From assembly GCF_000300535.1 (NCBI RefSeq), contig NZ_AMSH01000024.1:1-48769 (forward strand): 48,769 nt of DNA. Direction: 5' to 3'. This DNA comes from Bacillus xiamenensis. Its GTDB lineage: Bacteria; Bacillota; Bacilli; Bacillales; Bacillaceae. The position numbers and the translations under genes were made by a program. A model generated the notes under the pieces. That model ran no database searches. It saw only the letters and a list, made by a program, of their open reading frames with translations, and had not been told where the DNA came from. Position 1 is the first letter of the stretch, and every line of letters begins with the position of its first letter. Of this stretch, positions 1 through 8,550 are shown piece by piece.

Positions 1-71
1 AACTTGAAGGTGTTTTTTATTTGTCTCATCTTAGGGGGTCAGTCCCGATCCCTGTGCTTTTTTATTTTGGA

Positions 72-1139
72 CTAATACGTTTCAACGGCTTGAATGGCGT
101 CGACAATTTGTTCTTTGGAATAGTTTCCAATCAAACAAAAGGTTTCGTCTGCACGTGCAGCATGGCTTGCCACTGTATATGCTGCTTCTTCCAGTTGAGT
201 TTTAATGCCAAGCTCGCGCATATTCTTAGGCAATCCGAGTGTTTGATAAAGCTGAAGTAGTTCCTCTACCTCGGCCATTCGTTTTTCTGCCGCAAGCTGG
301 ACGAGGATACCATAGGCCACTTTCTGTCCATGTAATACATGGTGCGTTTCCTCAATAAACGTTAATCCATTATGGACGGCATGGGCGCCTGCCATTCTTC
401 CGTAGCGCCCCCCATAGCCTCCGACCGTTCCGGCTAATGTAATAATTGTATCAGTTACATCCGCAAATGCTTGCGAATGCTGCCCTGTTTTCAAGCTGTG
501 AACAGCTTCCTCACTATGGGAAAGAAGAATGTCTCGAACGGACACCGATTGCTTTAATGCAGCATGCACCATGAGCGGTAAGGACTCCTCTGTGTTTCGA
601 ATAATGGCCTCCGCTTCATACCATTTCGCCAGCGTATCTCCAATACCGCTTTGAAGGTAGGAAAGAGGAGAGGAAAGCAAAAAAGTATGATCAATGAGGG
701 TGAGATAACTGGATCGTTTATGATAATCGACTCTCATGAAGTTCCCTTTGTCATCATAAATAACGCTGAGCGGTGTAGATGCCGCACATGTACCCGGGAT
801 GGTTGGAACCATGATCACTTCAATTTGAAGAGCATCTGCAACTGATTTGGCGGTATCTAAAATGGTGCCGCCCCCAATTCCAATGATCACATCTGCCCCT
901 TTAATTTCGTCTGCGATTCGTGTCATCGCATTGGGTGAACTGTAGCCTTTGTGCTGGACAACAGGCCAGTGAGACGGCAGCTTTGTGTACGTTGAAAAAG
1001 CATGATAGGAATGATGTCCAGTCACGACAGCGGGCGACTGGAAGGATGGCGAAACAAGTGAATCGAGTTTATGATAAATCCCTTTTTGAGAAATAAATTG
1101 GTTTGGACCACTTCTGACGATATCCTCTGGCTGGATCAT
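72..1139 (-). CDS. Iron-containing alcohol dehydrogenase family protein (glycerol dehydrogenase-like)
   Basis: A 355-residue protein of the iron-dependent alcohol/glycerol dehydrogenase superfamily. It shows the dinucleotide-binding GIGGGTILDTAK segment near residue 87, a PTIPGTCAASTPLSVIY stretch, and the metal-site region around GIGDTLAKWYEA with later histidines (HAVHNGL, HHVLHGQKVAYG). These proteins reduce or oxidise small hydroxy-compounds with NAD(P); the closest type by feel is the YbdH/glycerol dehydrogenase-like group, and the true substrate cannot be read. The ATG start follows AAAGGAG at 9 nt. It stands alone on the minus strand at the window's left edge, divergent from trhO. A small perfect dyad (ACAGAA-AG-TTCTGT, 1190-1203) lies about 50 nt upstream of its start and could be an operator. 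Bases 1-71 beyond its stop contain no recognisable gene. Confidence 0.85.
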   Translation of the reverse strand: MIQPEDIVRSGPNQFISQKGIYHKLDSLVSPSFQSPAVVTGHHSYHAFSTYTKLPSHWPVVQHKGYSSPNAMTRIADEIKGADVIIGIGGGTILDTAKSVADALQIEVIMVPTIPGTCAASTPLSVIYDDKGNFMRVDYHKRSSYLTLIDHTFLLSSPLSYLQSGIGDTLAKWYEAEAIIRNTEESLPLMVHAALKQSVSVRDILLSHSEEAVHSLKTGQHSQAFADVTDTIITLAGTVGGYGGRYGRMAGAHAVHNGLTFIEETHHVLHGQKVAYGILVQLAAEKRMAEVEELLQLYQTLGLPKNMRELGIKTQLEEAAYTVASHAARADETFCLIGNYSKEQIVDAIQAVETY

Positions 1140-1262
1140 AGAGCTCTACTCCTTTACAACACAGTATAGTCCATAAATCATCTCACTTTACAGAAAGTTC
1201 TGTCAATGTTAATTAATATGAGGAGAAAGACCCTTCCGTTTTATGGAATTGAGCCGCCGACA

Positions 1263-1292
1263 TTGCCTTTAGGTATGTATTTCCTGTATGAT
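1263..1292 (+). promoter_or_regulatory. Candidate sigma-A promoter of trhO
   Basis: TTGCCT, 18-nt spacer and TATGAT lie about 45 nt upstream of the trhO start. The match is fair and the position sensible; there is no independent support. Confidence 0.4.
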
Positions 1293-1336
1293 AAAGAATG
1301 GTATGTTTTGATTAAATTTAAGAGGTGTTTATATAT

Positions 1337-2299
1337 ATGGAAAAACAATATCGTGTATTACTTTACTATCAATATGTCCCCATCGAGGACCCAGAGACGT
1401 TTACAGCAGAGCATCTAGCATTCTGTAAGGAGCTTGGTTTGTTAGGGCGTATTCTTGTTTCATCTGAAGGCTTAAATGGAACTGTTTCTGGAACCATTGA
1501 ACAAACGGACAAGTACATGCAAGCATTAAAAGAAGATCCGCGCTTTGCGTCAATGCCGATTAAAATTGACGAAGCAGATGGTCATGCGTTTAAGAAAATG
1601 CACGTCCGCCATCGAAATGAATTGGTGAATTTAAGTCTTGAAGATGATGTGAATCCGCTAGAATTAACGGGTAAACATCTTAGTCCAGTTGAATTTTACG
1701 AGCAAATGCAATCACCTGATACTGTTGTGATTGATGCGCGTAATGATTATGAATTTGATGTAGGTCATTTCAGAGGTGCGGTGCGTCCTGACATTGAAAC
1801 ATTCCGTGAATTACCTGAGTGGATTCGTGACAACAAGGAGATTCTTGAAGGGAAAAAAATCCTGACGTATTGTACAGGCGGCGTCCGCTGTGAGAAATTC
1901 TCAGGATGGTTAAAGCGTGAAGGCTTTGAAGATGTATCCCAGCTTGACGGTGGAATTGTCACGTACGGAAAAGACCCGGAAGTCCAAGGAAAGCTATGGG
2001 ATGGTCAGTGTTATGTGTTTGATAACCGCTTAACCGTGCCAGTCAACCAAACAGAGCATGTAGTTGTCGGAAAAGATTTCTTCACTGGTGAGCCATGCGA
2101 ACGTTATGTGAACTGTGCGAACCCTGCATGTAACCGCAAAATGATTGCAACAGAAGAAAGTGAGCATAAATATATGCGCAGCTGCAGTCATGAATGCCGC
2201 ACAAGCGAACGTAACCTATATGTAAAACAGCATAATTTATCTGAAGAAGACGTTCAAGAAAGACTAGCTGTGATTGAAAAAGAACAAGTGGTCTCATAA
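1337..2299 (+). CDS. trhO: tRNA uridine(34) hydroxylase TrhO (rhodanese family, YbfQ)
   Basis: Rhodanese-domain protein of 320 residues that, by family knowledge, performs the oxygen-dependent hydroxylation giving 5-hydroxyuridine at the tRNA wobble position 34. An N-terminal acylphosphatase-like domain (about residues 1-100, with [11 protein letters not shown]) is followed by the rhodanese domain (about 115-215) whose active-site loop [10 protein letters not shown] carries the catalytic Cys179. A C-terminal cysteine cluster (CANPACNRK and SCSHECR) suggests metal binding. The ATG at 1337 is preferred over the GTG four codons upstream because AGAGGTG sits 9 nt before it. It is monocistronic and ends at a strong hairpin terminator. 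In B. subtilis ybfQ lies in the same part of the map. Confidence 0.93.
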   Translation: MEKQYRVLLYYQYVPIEDPETFTAEHLAFCKELGLLGRILVSSEGLNGTVSGTIEQTDKYMQALKEDPRFASMPIKIDEADGHAFKKMHVRHRNELVNLSLEDDVNPLELTGKHLSPVEFYEQMQSPDTVVIDARNDYEFDVGHFRGAVRPDIETFRELPEWIRDNKEILEGKKILTYCTGGVRCEKFSGWLKREGFEDVSQLDGGIVTYGKDPEVQGKLWDGQCYVFDNRLTVPVNQTEHVVVGKDFFTGEPCERYVNCANPACNRKMIATEESEHKYMRSCSHECRTSERNLYVKQHNLSEEDVQERLAVIEKEQVVS

Positions 2300-2331
2300 G
2301 GATAAAAGGGTCTCCCTTTTATCCTTTTTTC
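2300..2331 (+). terminator. Intrinsic terminator after trhO
   Basis: An 11-bp perfect stem (GGATAAAAGGG / CCCTTTTATCC) with a TCT loop starts directly after the stop codon and is followed by a run of T. Confidence 0.93.
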
Positions 2332-2579
2332 TTTGCATGATACATGTTCAGAAGGGAAAAGGTAGACATTTCCTCTTTCCTTTTTGTTTTGTTTTTTTCA
2401 ATATAAGGGTAAAGGTAGTTAATCAGTCTAATAGATTGAACAGTTGAAAAGGCGCTTTCTTTTGAAATAAGCATGTTCGACTATATCAGAAAATGAAGAA
2501 TTGAGAGATAATATAACAGGCGGAAAAATGAACAAAGGTAAAGGTTCAGATTAGAAAATATTTTCAGGTGGAATGAAAA
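2332..2579. other. Leader region of aimA without a long gene
   Basis: About 250 AT-rich bases between the trhO terminator and the aimA leader. I see TTG-rich and TATA-rich patches but no promoter pair I would commit to, no riboswitch I recognise and no gene apart from the short reading frame listed next. Confidence 0.4.
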
Positions 2580-2669
2580 ATGAACTGTTATGAAAGAAAG
2601 ACGCTTGCTCGACACATGTTTGGTATTTTAATTGAAAGGTGTTATGAACATGAATCATTTGCATCGTAG
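2580..2669 (+). CDS. Possible 29-codon upstream reading frame overlapping the aimA start
   Basis: An ATG 8 nt after AGGTGG opens a 29-codon frame that ends at a TAG 20 nt inside aimA, in a different frame. The ribosome binding site and spacing are good, so it may be translated and couple to, or compete with, aimA initiation. The peptide (starting MNCYERKTLARHMFG) has no obvious regulatory run of a single amino acid. A chance ORF is quite possible. Confidence 0.25.
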   Translation: MNCYERKTLARHMFGILIERCYEHESFAS

Positions 2670-4269
2670 AATGGGAACTTTCGCTTTAATGATGGTAGGG
2701 CTTGGCTCAATCATTGGGTCAGGATGGCTTTTTGGTGCTTGGCGTGCCGCGCAAATTGCCGGCCCTGCAGCTATTTTGTCTTGGCTGATTGGGATGGTTG
2801 TCATTTTATTTATCGCATTGTCTTATAGTGAACTCGGGTCGATGTTTCCAGAGGCAGGCGGAATGGTTAAATATACGCAATATTCACATGGCTCTTTTAT
2901 TGGATTTATCGCCGCTTGGGCAAACTGGATTGCGATTGTCTCAGTGATTCCTGTTGAGGCAGTGGCTTCCGTTCAATACATGAGCTCATGGCCTTGGGAG
3001 TGGGCAAAGTGGACAAGCCATTTGGTCACAAAAGGGGTTTTGACGACAGAGGGGCTTATGGTTGCTAGTGTGCTGCTGGTGATTTATTTTCTGCTCAATT
3101 ATTGGACAGTTGGGTTGTTTTCAAAGGCGAATACATTCATTACGATTTTTAAAATCGTCATTCCAGGATTAACAATTGGTGCGCTCTTATTCGTAGGATT
3201 TCATAGTGAGAATTTTACTTCTGGAACAAGTATTGCGCCGAACGGCTGGGCGAGTGTGCTCACAGCTGTCGCAACATCAGGGATTGTGTTTGCTTTTAAT
3301 GGCTTCCAAAGCCCGATTAATATGGCAGGAGAAGCGAAAAATCCAGGGCGTTCGATTCCAATCGCCATTGTTGGATCGATTTTGATTGCAACGGTCATTT
3401 ATGTGCTGCTGCAAATCGCTTTTATTGGCGCTGTCGATCCATCAATGATTGTGAATGGCTGGGGGCATTTGAATTTCAACTCGCCATTTGCTGACCTTGC
3501 CATTGCGCTGGGGATTAACTGGCTTGTTCTGATTTTATATGCAGATGCGTTTGTGTCACCTTCTGGCACAGGGATTACGTATACGGCGACGACGTCTCGT
3601 ATGATTTATGGGATGGAAAAAAACAAATACTTGCCGAGTGTGCTTGGCCGTTTGCATCCGATTTACGGCGTGCCTCGTCCAGCCATGTTTTTTAACTTAG
3701 CTGTATCGTTTATCTTTCTGTTTTTATTTAGAGGCTGGGGCGTACTTGCTGAAATTATCTCAGTAGCGACGCTGATTTCCTATCTGACAGGGCCTGTTAC
3801 GGTCATGACGCTTAGAAAGACAGGGATAGATTTGTATCGTCCATTGCGAATAAAAGGACTCAGTATCATTGCACCTTTAGGCTTTGTCTTTGCATCATTG
3901 ACGATGTATTGGGCAAGATGGCCGTTAACAGGACAGGTGCTGTTCATTATTCTCATTGGTCTTCCCATCTATTTTTACTATCAAGCAAAAGCGAAGTGGA
4001 AGGGCTTTGGCCGTAACTTTAAAGCAGGTGCTTGGATGGTTGTGTATCTACTTGTGATGATGACGATTTCTTGTCTTGGCAGTGATAAATTCGGCGGCTA
4101 CAATGTCATTCATTATGGCTGGGATATGGCACTCATTGCAGTTGTGGCCTTGCTATTTTATATGTGGGCACTTAAAAGTGGATTTGAAACAGAGTTTTTA
4201 GAAGATGCGAAAAAAATCAATGATGAACTGCGTGCTTCTCAAAAAGAAGCCGCATCATCTAAGGAATAA
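2650..4269 (+). CDS. aimA: Amino acid permease AimA (YbeC), APC superfamily
   Basis: A 539-residue integral membrane protein with about 12-14 hydrophobic segments and the APC N-terminal signature GLGSIIGSGWLFGAW in the first helix; a second conserved patch is FNGFQSPINMAGEAKNP. Length and sequence match B. subtilis YbeC, renamed AimA, a low-affinity importer of glutamate and serine; substrate is taken from that homologue. The ATG at 2650 is chosen because AAAGGTG lies 7-8 nt upstream; the ATG at 2644 is too close to it. It has its own terminator and no operon partner. An upstream 29-codon frame overlaps its start. Confidence 0.82.
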   Translation: MNHLHRRMGTFALMMVGLGSIIGSGWLFGAWRAAQIAGPAAILSWLIGMVVILFIALSYSELGSMFPEAGGMVKYTQYSHGSFIGFIAAWANWIAIVSVIPVEAVASVQYMSSWPWEWAKWTSHLVTKGVLTTEGLMVASVLLVIYFLLNYWTVGLFSKANTFITIFKIVIPGLTIGALLFVGFHSENFTSGTSIAPNGWASVLTAVATSGIVFAFNGFQSPINMAGEAKNPGRSIPIAIVGSILIATVIYVLLQIAFIGAVDPSMIVNGWGHLNFNSPFADLAIALGINWLVLILYADAFVSPSGTGITYTATTSRMIYGMEKNKYLPSVLGRLHPIYGVPRPAMFFNLAVSFIFLFLFRGWGVLAEIISVATLISYLTGPVTVMTLRKTGIDLYRPLRIKGLSIIAPLGFVFASLTMYWARWPLTGQVLFIILIGLPIYFYYQAKAKWKGFGRNFKAGAWMVVYLLVMMTISCLGSDKFGGYNVIHYGWDMALIAVVALLFYMWALKSGFETEFLEDAKKINDELRASQKEAASSKE

Positions 4270-4276
4270 AGTATGA

Positions 4277-4312
4277 AGGCTGCCTGAACATTGCGGGCAG
4301 CCTGTTTTATTT
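4277..4312. terminator. Terminator between aimA and the convergent small membrane gene
   Basis: Arms AGGCTGCC and GGCAGCCT are separated by about 11 nt and followed by GTTTTATTTTG on the plus strand. The hairpin is convergent with the gene at 4307-4507 and may serve both. Confidence 0.75.
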
Positions 4313-4507
4313 TGATGAGCTATGCATGACATGTCGCTTCAGCCAAGTGGTGATGCCGTGTAAAACGGCCGCTGTGACAAGAGAGATGAACAAATATCTC
4401 CATAGTTGATCTATGCCTTGTCCACTGAGCCAAAAAACCATTCCTAGAAAAACGAGGGTAAAAATGAGCATGAATACAAAAGATGCTGACCAGAAAAAAG
4501 CTTTCAT
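4307..4507 (-). CDS. Small two-helix membrane protein, unknown function
   Basis: A 66-residue protein with two hydrophobic helices (about residues 4-28 and 36-57) joined by a short loop containing WLSGQGIDQLWR, and a basic C-terminal tail (WLKRHVMHSSSK). I do not recognise the family. The reading frame is supported by a textbook ribosome binding site (AGGAGGTGA, 6-7 nt before the ATG); a second frame covering the same bases has none. It is convergent with aimA and shares its terminator region. Function unknown. Confidence 0.65.
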   Translation of the reverse strand: MKAFFWSASFVFMLIFTLVFLGMVFWLSGQGIDQLWRYLFISLVTAAVLHGITTWLKRHVMHSSSK

Positions 4508-4735
4508 AGAAGGTCACCTCCTCGGAGTATTGTATGCAGGCTGAAGGAGGATCAGACCAGCAAGAAAAAGAGTAGAGTTTTCATGAAATCTATTGTAAAA
4601 GTCAGATGAAAACCCGTAGTGATTGGACAGTTGCGTGAAGATGAGAGCATATTTTGAGTGAAGATTGCGGGCGGAAAAAGAGCTCTTATTGGTATGAAAC
4701 CCTGATTCAGCAAAATGGAGAGAATAAAATACGAA
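4508..4735. other. Gap without a supported gene
   Basis: Minus-strand reading frames exist here (up to 89 codons, rich in isolated hydrophobic stretches) but lack ribosome binding sites and typical coding composition. I see only the upstream region of the small membrane gene and, at its right end, an orphan terminator. Confidence 0.4.
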
Positions 4736-4773
4736 AACGCCAATCACCTTATTAGCGGGTGGTTGGCGTTTTT
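4736..4773. terminator. Orphan bidirectional terminator-like hairpin
   Basis: AACGCCAATCACC and GGTGGTTGGCGTT form a 13-bp stem with one G-T wobble, with T runs on both strands. No gene that obviously ends here is visible within about 230 nt upstream on the plus strand, so it may end a short untranslated RNA or a lost gene. Confidence 0.7.
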
Positions 4774-4886
4774 CTGCGTTCACTCTATTGGCAAAATCAT
4801 ATTGTTCAAGTTGTTCTAAAATGATAGTCTAATAACATATTGTAAAAATTAGTTAAAAATCCATTATGAGAAAGAAGGATGCTTAT

Positions 4887-5072
4887 ATGATGACGATCCT
4901 TTTTATGTTCTTCTTAGTGTTCTTTATTTTTTATGCTTTGAATTATATAGGTCAGAAATTAATTGCGGACGAATACCCAGTAAAGCATGAATTGATTGTG
5001 ATTCTGTCAGCTGTTGAAGGAGTTCTTGTGTTTGTACTTGTTGGAATGAATGAGAAATTCCCTTTTTTTTAA
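4887..5072 (+). CDS. Small two-helix membrane protein, unknown function
   Basis: A 61-residue protein with helix 1 (TILFMFFLVFFIFYALNYI) and helix 2 (around ELIVILSAVEGVLVFVLVG) separated by a short charged loop. The ATG at 4887 is preferred over the ATG at 4866 because AAGGAT sits 7 nt before it, inside what would otherwise be codons 4-5; no ribosome binding site precedes 4866. The family is not recognised. It is alone between the orphan terminator and arr, in the same direction as arr. Confidence 0.55.
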   Translation: MMTILFMFFLVFFIFYALNYIGQKLIADEYPVKHELIVILSAVEGVLVFVLVGMNEKFPFF

Positions 5073-5165
5073 ATCGTTCATTTCCATCACAGCTTGCTCT
5101 CTACTTTCATTATACCCCGATTAAAAAACAATTTATAGACTGTTTTCCGCCCAGATCAGCCCGTA

Positions 5166-5178
5166 TTGTGATACACAA
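5166..5178 (+). promoter_or_regulatory. Small dyad upstream of arr
   Basis: TTGTG-ATA-CACAA is a perfect 5-bp inverted repeat 27 nt before the arr start. It could be an operator, but such short dyads arise by chance. Confidence 0.2.
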
Positions 5179-5205
5179 GTCAAAAATGATAAGGGGAGTG
5201 GCCAT

Positions 5206-5622
5206 ATGAGCGATCAGAAACATGTCTTAGATCCTGGGCCGTTTTTTCATGGGACGAAAGCAGAATTGAAGATGGGGGGCCTGCTTGAACCGTTGTATGT
5301 ATCCAATTATCAGGATAAAAAATCGAACTATATCTATTTTACGGGAACATTAAACGCGGCCAAATGGGGTGCTGAATTGGCAAGGTCTGATTCAAAAGAG
5401 AGAATTTATATTGTAGAACCATTAGGTGCGTTTGAACATGATCCGAATGTGACGGATCAAAAATTCCCTGGAAACCCAACCCGTTCTTATCGATCAAAAT
5501 CTCCTTTAAAAATAGTCGCTGAATTAGGTGTATGGGAAAGGCATTCTGATGAAGAAATCAACCATATGCGGGCCTCTTTAAAAAAGTTAAGTGAAGAAGG
5601 AAAACATGTGATATACGATTGA
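5206..5622 (+). CDS. arr: NAD(+)-rifampin ADP-ribosyltransferase Arr
   Basis: A 138-residue protein closely matching the Arr family, which inactivates rifamycins by ADP-ribosylation using NAD. Characteristic blocks in order are PGPFFHGTKAELKMGGLL near the N-terminus (NAD-binding His/Gly region), SNYIYFTGTLNAAKWGAELA, RIYIVEPLGAFEHDPNVTDQKFPGNPTRSYRS with its sub-block FPGNPTRSYRS, and a late LGVWERH. Length equals that of typical Arr enzymes, and no obvious key block is missing, so intrinsic rifampin tolerance is expected. The ATG follows AAGGGGAGTGG. It is monocistronic with its own terminator and no mobile element nearby, which argues for a chromosomal rather than recently acquired gene. 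Confidence 0.93.
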   Translation: MSDQKHVLDPGPFFHGTKAELKMGGLLEPLYVSNYQDKKSNYIYFTGTLNAAKWGAELARSDSKERIYIVEPLGAFEHDPNVTDQKFPGNPTRSYRSKSPLKIVAELGVWERHSDEEINHMRASLKKLSEEGKHVIYD

Positions 5623-5650
5623 TTCTGACGTGATGTCACCTACATGAAAG

Positions 5651-5687
5651 AAGACCGCCTAAACATTTATACATTGGGCGGTCTTTT
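5651..5687 (+). terminator. Terminator after arr
   Basis: AAGACCGCC and GGCGGTCTT pair over 9 bp around a 17-nt loop and run into TTTTG. It also lies just beyond the end of the convergent mannoside operon. Confidence 0.85.
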
Positions 5688-5727
5688 GTGATCAGTATAG
5701 TGTGTGTTTACTGTAAAAGATTCACCT

Positions 5728-7647
5728 TTATCGAAACAACGCATTCATCAGCTCATCAAATGTGTTTGCTTTTTTCAATGAATGAATGCGGTCTGGGCTG
5801 TCCAGTAAATCGACGGCTTGCTCGAAAAATTGGTTCATGCAGGCAGCGTCATCCTTATGAATGGCTAATAAGAAAATAAGAGACACTCGATCTCCCTGCC
5901 AGTCAATCGGCTCCTTTAGTTGTGCAATGGCTACGCAGGAGGTGCCTTCATTTGTGATGAGTGGGTGCGGCATCGCAATCCCCTTGCCAAGATAGGTAGA
6001 TGCCATTTGCTCACGCTCCAGCACTGAGAAGCGAAAAGAAGACGATACAAGCTGATGCGCCTCTAATCGGCTGCATAGCGTATCTAATACCTCTTCTTTG
6101 CTGGAGAGGTCCGCATCCAATAGGGTCAATCGTTCTTGAAAAAATGCCATCAGCTCCTGCGAAGGTGAGCCGTGTCCGTTTAATAAATGAATGATCTCAC
6201 TCACACGCTGGACATCATGATGTTCAAAAAAAGCATTCACTTGAATGAGCGGTTTCCCCTTTGGTGCGAGAGGTACGGTTGTAATAATCACATCACATGG
6301 CAAAGTCGTGCTAAAAGCGTAATCCTGATAAGAATAAAGCTCAACAATCTCAAGTTCATGCTGAAAGGCGGCCTTCAATTTAATTTCAAGCAGCCGTGCG
6401 GTCCCTAGTCCAGACCCGCACACAATAATGGCTTTCTTTTTTTGCGAGGTGTCGAGCTGACTTCTTTCAAATGAAGCAGCGATGTGTAAGGCAACATATG
6501 CCGCCTCATCTTCATTTGGCGTACGCACCAGTTTTAAAGCATTCAGACCGCTGACAGCCAAATCAAACGGATAAGGATAAGATGTTTTGATCTCATGCAA
6601 AAGCGGATTTTGTAAAGACACGCCGTATTGAATTCGATTTAATAATGGCTTCATATGAAGCATCAAATCTTGACGCAAGATATCGTCATTAGCAAAACGA
6701 TGTCCGCTTGTCCTTTCAATGTGCTGGAGAAATCGTGTCACTGCCTGCTGTACTTCCTCTGTCGTTTGGTGCTGGTCGGCCTCTTTCCACGTTTGATTCG
6801 CCAAGAGGTGCATCACTAAGTAATCTGTTTCATCCTCTGACAAGGTCACGTGAAAAGTGTCGCTCACCTGCTGAGTGATCTTTTTGGCAATTCTCGTTAA
6901 CACAGGTGACCTTTGTGTGCGTGTGGTGCTGGCAGATATTCGCTGTTTTTTTCGTGTTTGCTGAATGGCAATCGCTAAATGAATCACCAAATTTTTTAGG
7001 GCAATGTCTTTAATGAGCAACGATTCTTGATATAGGTTCGTGAGCACAATGGACCGAATGGTTTCAAGTGAAATATCAGGAAAATGAAGCTGTTCCCGCT
7101 CGGTAATATTGGAAAGTGCAGGCTCTTCTTCAAGCAGTAAGTCTGCATAGCACGTTCTTTTTTGCAATTCGTCTCCCTCGACTTTTAAGCCAAATCCGGA
7201 CTTTGAGACAAGGGTCATGCCGTAACGGGCTAACAGTTCCCGTCCTTTTTTTAAATCACTGCTGACCGTCATGCGGCTGATGAACAACTCCTCTGCCAGC
7301 TGATCAATTTTTAAGTAATCTGATTGAAGCAATAGCTTTCTCATCATAAATCGTACACGCTCTTCTGGCATGACGGGTACGAGGGAGCGGGCAGGAAGTT
7401 TTTGTTGATGAAGCCAAAGCAGGAAAGCGTCTTGGTCACTTGTTAAGAGTGTATACCCCTTCCCGCGTATCGTCTTAATCATGGCCCCGGCTTGTTTTAA
7501 CAGCTCGTTTGCTTCTTTGATTAAGTTGCGGATGGAGCGGTCAGATAAGCGAAAAGAGGCAGTTAGCTCCTCTAGCTTCACGAACCCTTTCGTTTCAAAT
7601 AGCCGCTGAATGAGCTGATAGGTTCGAGTATCTGCCGTCATCATCAT
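5728..7647 (-). CDS. PRD-domain transcriptional activator of the mannoside operon (ManR/LicR/MtlR type)
   Basis: A 639-residue PTS-controlled regulator. Order: N-terminal HTH (about 1-75) and second HTH/Mga-like segment (about 95-150), PRD1 with LVIHLAIAI and YLVMHLLAN, PRD2 with LMLHMKPLL and YVALHIAAS, an EIIB-like domain with the cysteine loop IVCGSGLGTA, and a C-terminal EIIA domain with GIAMPHP. All four PRD histidines, the EIIB cysteine and the EIIA histidine appear intact, so regulation by HPr and the operon's own EII is expected: activation by HPr~P when PTS sugars are scarce, relief when the mannoside is imported. It is the last gene of the six-gene operon, overlapping the kinase by 4 nt. 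The length matches ManR and LicR. Confidence 0.88.
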   Translation of the reverse strand: MMMTADTRTYQLIQRLFETKGFVKLEELTASFRLSDRSIRNLIKEANELLKQAGAMIKTIRGKGYTLLTSDQDAFLLWLHQQKLPARSLVPVMPEERVRFMMRKLLLQSDYLKIDQLAEELFISRMTVSSDLKKGRELLARYGMTLVSKSGFGLKVEGDELQKRTCYADLLLEEEPALSNITEREQLHFPDISLETIRSIVLTNLYQESLLIKDIALKNLVIHLAIAIQQTRKKQRISASTTRTQRSPVLTRIAKKITQQVSDTFHVTLSEDETDYLVMHLLANQTWKEADQHQTTEEVQQAVTRFLQHIERTSGHRFANDDILRQDLMLHMKPLLNRIQYGVSLQNPLLHEIKTSYPYPFDLAVSGLNALKLVRTPNEDEAAYVALHIAASFERSQLDTSQKKKAIIVCGSGLGTARLLEIKLKAAFQHELEIVELYSYQDYAFSTTLPCDVIITTVPLAPKGKPLIQVNAFFEHHDVQRVSEIIHLLNGHGSPSQELMAFFQERLTLLDADLSSKEEVLDTLCSRLEAHQLVSSSFRFSVLEREQMASTYLGKGIAMPHPLITNEGTSCVAIAQLKEPIDWQGDRVSLIFLLAIHKDDAACMNQFFEQAVDLLDSPDRIHSLKKANTFDELMNALFR

Positions 7648-8528
7648 TGCGCCGCTCCTTGTGACTGTAAGGCATCAGTTCCAAGGGCGATTGCTCCCAT
7701 TAAACCAGATAATCCGTCAAAGGAAGGCTTTGTGACAATTTCATGTAATGGCTTTGGTAATTGTAAGTAGCCGCAAAGCCGCTTGTCTGCTTCTTCAAGG
7801 ATAAGCGGCAGCATGGCTGGCTGTTTCATCACACCTCCGCCAAGAATGATACGTTCTGGTGAAAGGGTGAGTAATAAATTTGCGGCCATTTGCCCGAGAT
7901 AGTAGGCGTGAAGTGCCCAGGCAGGATGATCCTCTGGCAGCATCTGTGCCAGTGTATGATAGCGTCCTTCTATGGCAGGACCAGATGCCAGTCCCTCTAG
8001 ACAATCATGGTGGATTGGGCAGCAGCCCCCATAGGTGTCATGAGGGTGGCGCTGGACTGTGATATGACCCATTTCTGGATGAAGCAGTCCATGGATGAGA
8101 CGGTTTTCAATATAGGCACCGCCACCGATGCCAGTCCCAACGGTGATGTAGACCAAAGAAGAAGGCTTTTCTGCTTCAGCCGAAAAGCGGACTTCCCCGA
8201 GCGCAGCACAGTTGACATCAGTATCAAGCTTCATCGGGAGACCGAGCGCTTGTTTTAAGGTAGAGAGGAATGGAAATTGGCGCCAGGCTGTTTTGGGTGT
8301 GTCTAAAATCGTCCCATAGCTTGTACTCTGTTCTTTTACATCAACAGGCCCGAATGCACCAATTCCAATCGCATCGACTGGATGCGCTGTAAAGTAATCG
8401 ATCACTTGCCGGCATGTTTCATCTGGATCTCCTGTTGGAAAGGAAGTCTTGTGTTCAATCGTTCCATCTGTTGTTCCGTAGCCGCAGACAAATTTTGTAC
8501 CGCCTGCTTCAATGCCTCCAATTCGCAT
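7644..8528 (-). CDS. ROK-family sugar kinase (fructokinase/mannokinase type, GmuE/YdhR-like)
   Basis: ROK kinase of about 294 residues. It has the ATP-binding GGIEAGGTKF at the N-terminus, catalytic DTDVNCAALGE, the GTGIGGGAYI phosphate loop and the ROK zinc site, here HITVQRHPHD followed by CCPIHHDCLEG. These ATP-dependent kinases phosphorylate fructose or mannose at C6. In this operon it most likely phosphorylates free hexose released by the mannosidase or entering otherwise. The start at 8528 is preferred because GGAGG is 9 nt upstream; the ATG at 8534 is only 2-3 nt away from it. It follows the mannosidase gene after an intercistronic hairpin and overlaps the regulator by 4 nt. Confidence 0.85.
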   Translation of the reverse strand: MRIGGIEAGGTKFVCGYGTTDGTIEHKTSFPTGDPDETCRQVIDYFTAHPVDAIGIGAFGPVDVKEQSTSYGTILDTPKTAWRQFPFLSTLKQALGLPMKLDTDVNCAALGEVRFSAEAEKPSSLVYITVGTGIGGGAYIENRLIHGLLHPEMGHITVQRHPHDTYGGCCPIHHDCLEGLASGPAIEGRYHTLAQMLPEDHPAWALHAYYLGQMAANLLLTLSPERIILGGGVMKQPAMLPLILEEADKRLCGYLQLPKPLHEIVTKPSFDGLSGLMGAIALGTDALQSQGAAQ

Positions 8529-8550
8529 GATCATTGCCCTCCATTAGAGA

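Noticed and set aside
1-71. Possible insertion-sequence end (GGGGTCAGTCCC-like bases at the left edge)
   Set aside because: Only a short imperfect palindrome is visible and nothing else supports a mobile element.
4514-4783. Minus-strand 89-codon frame
   Set aside because: No ribosome binding site, overlaps the orphan terminator and has non-coding composition.
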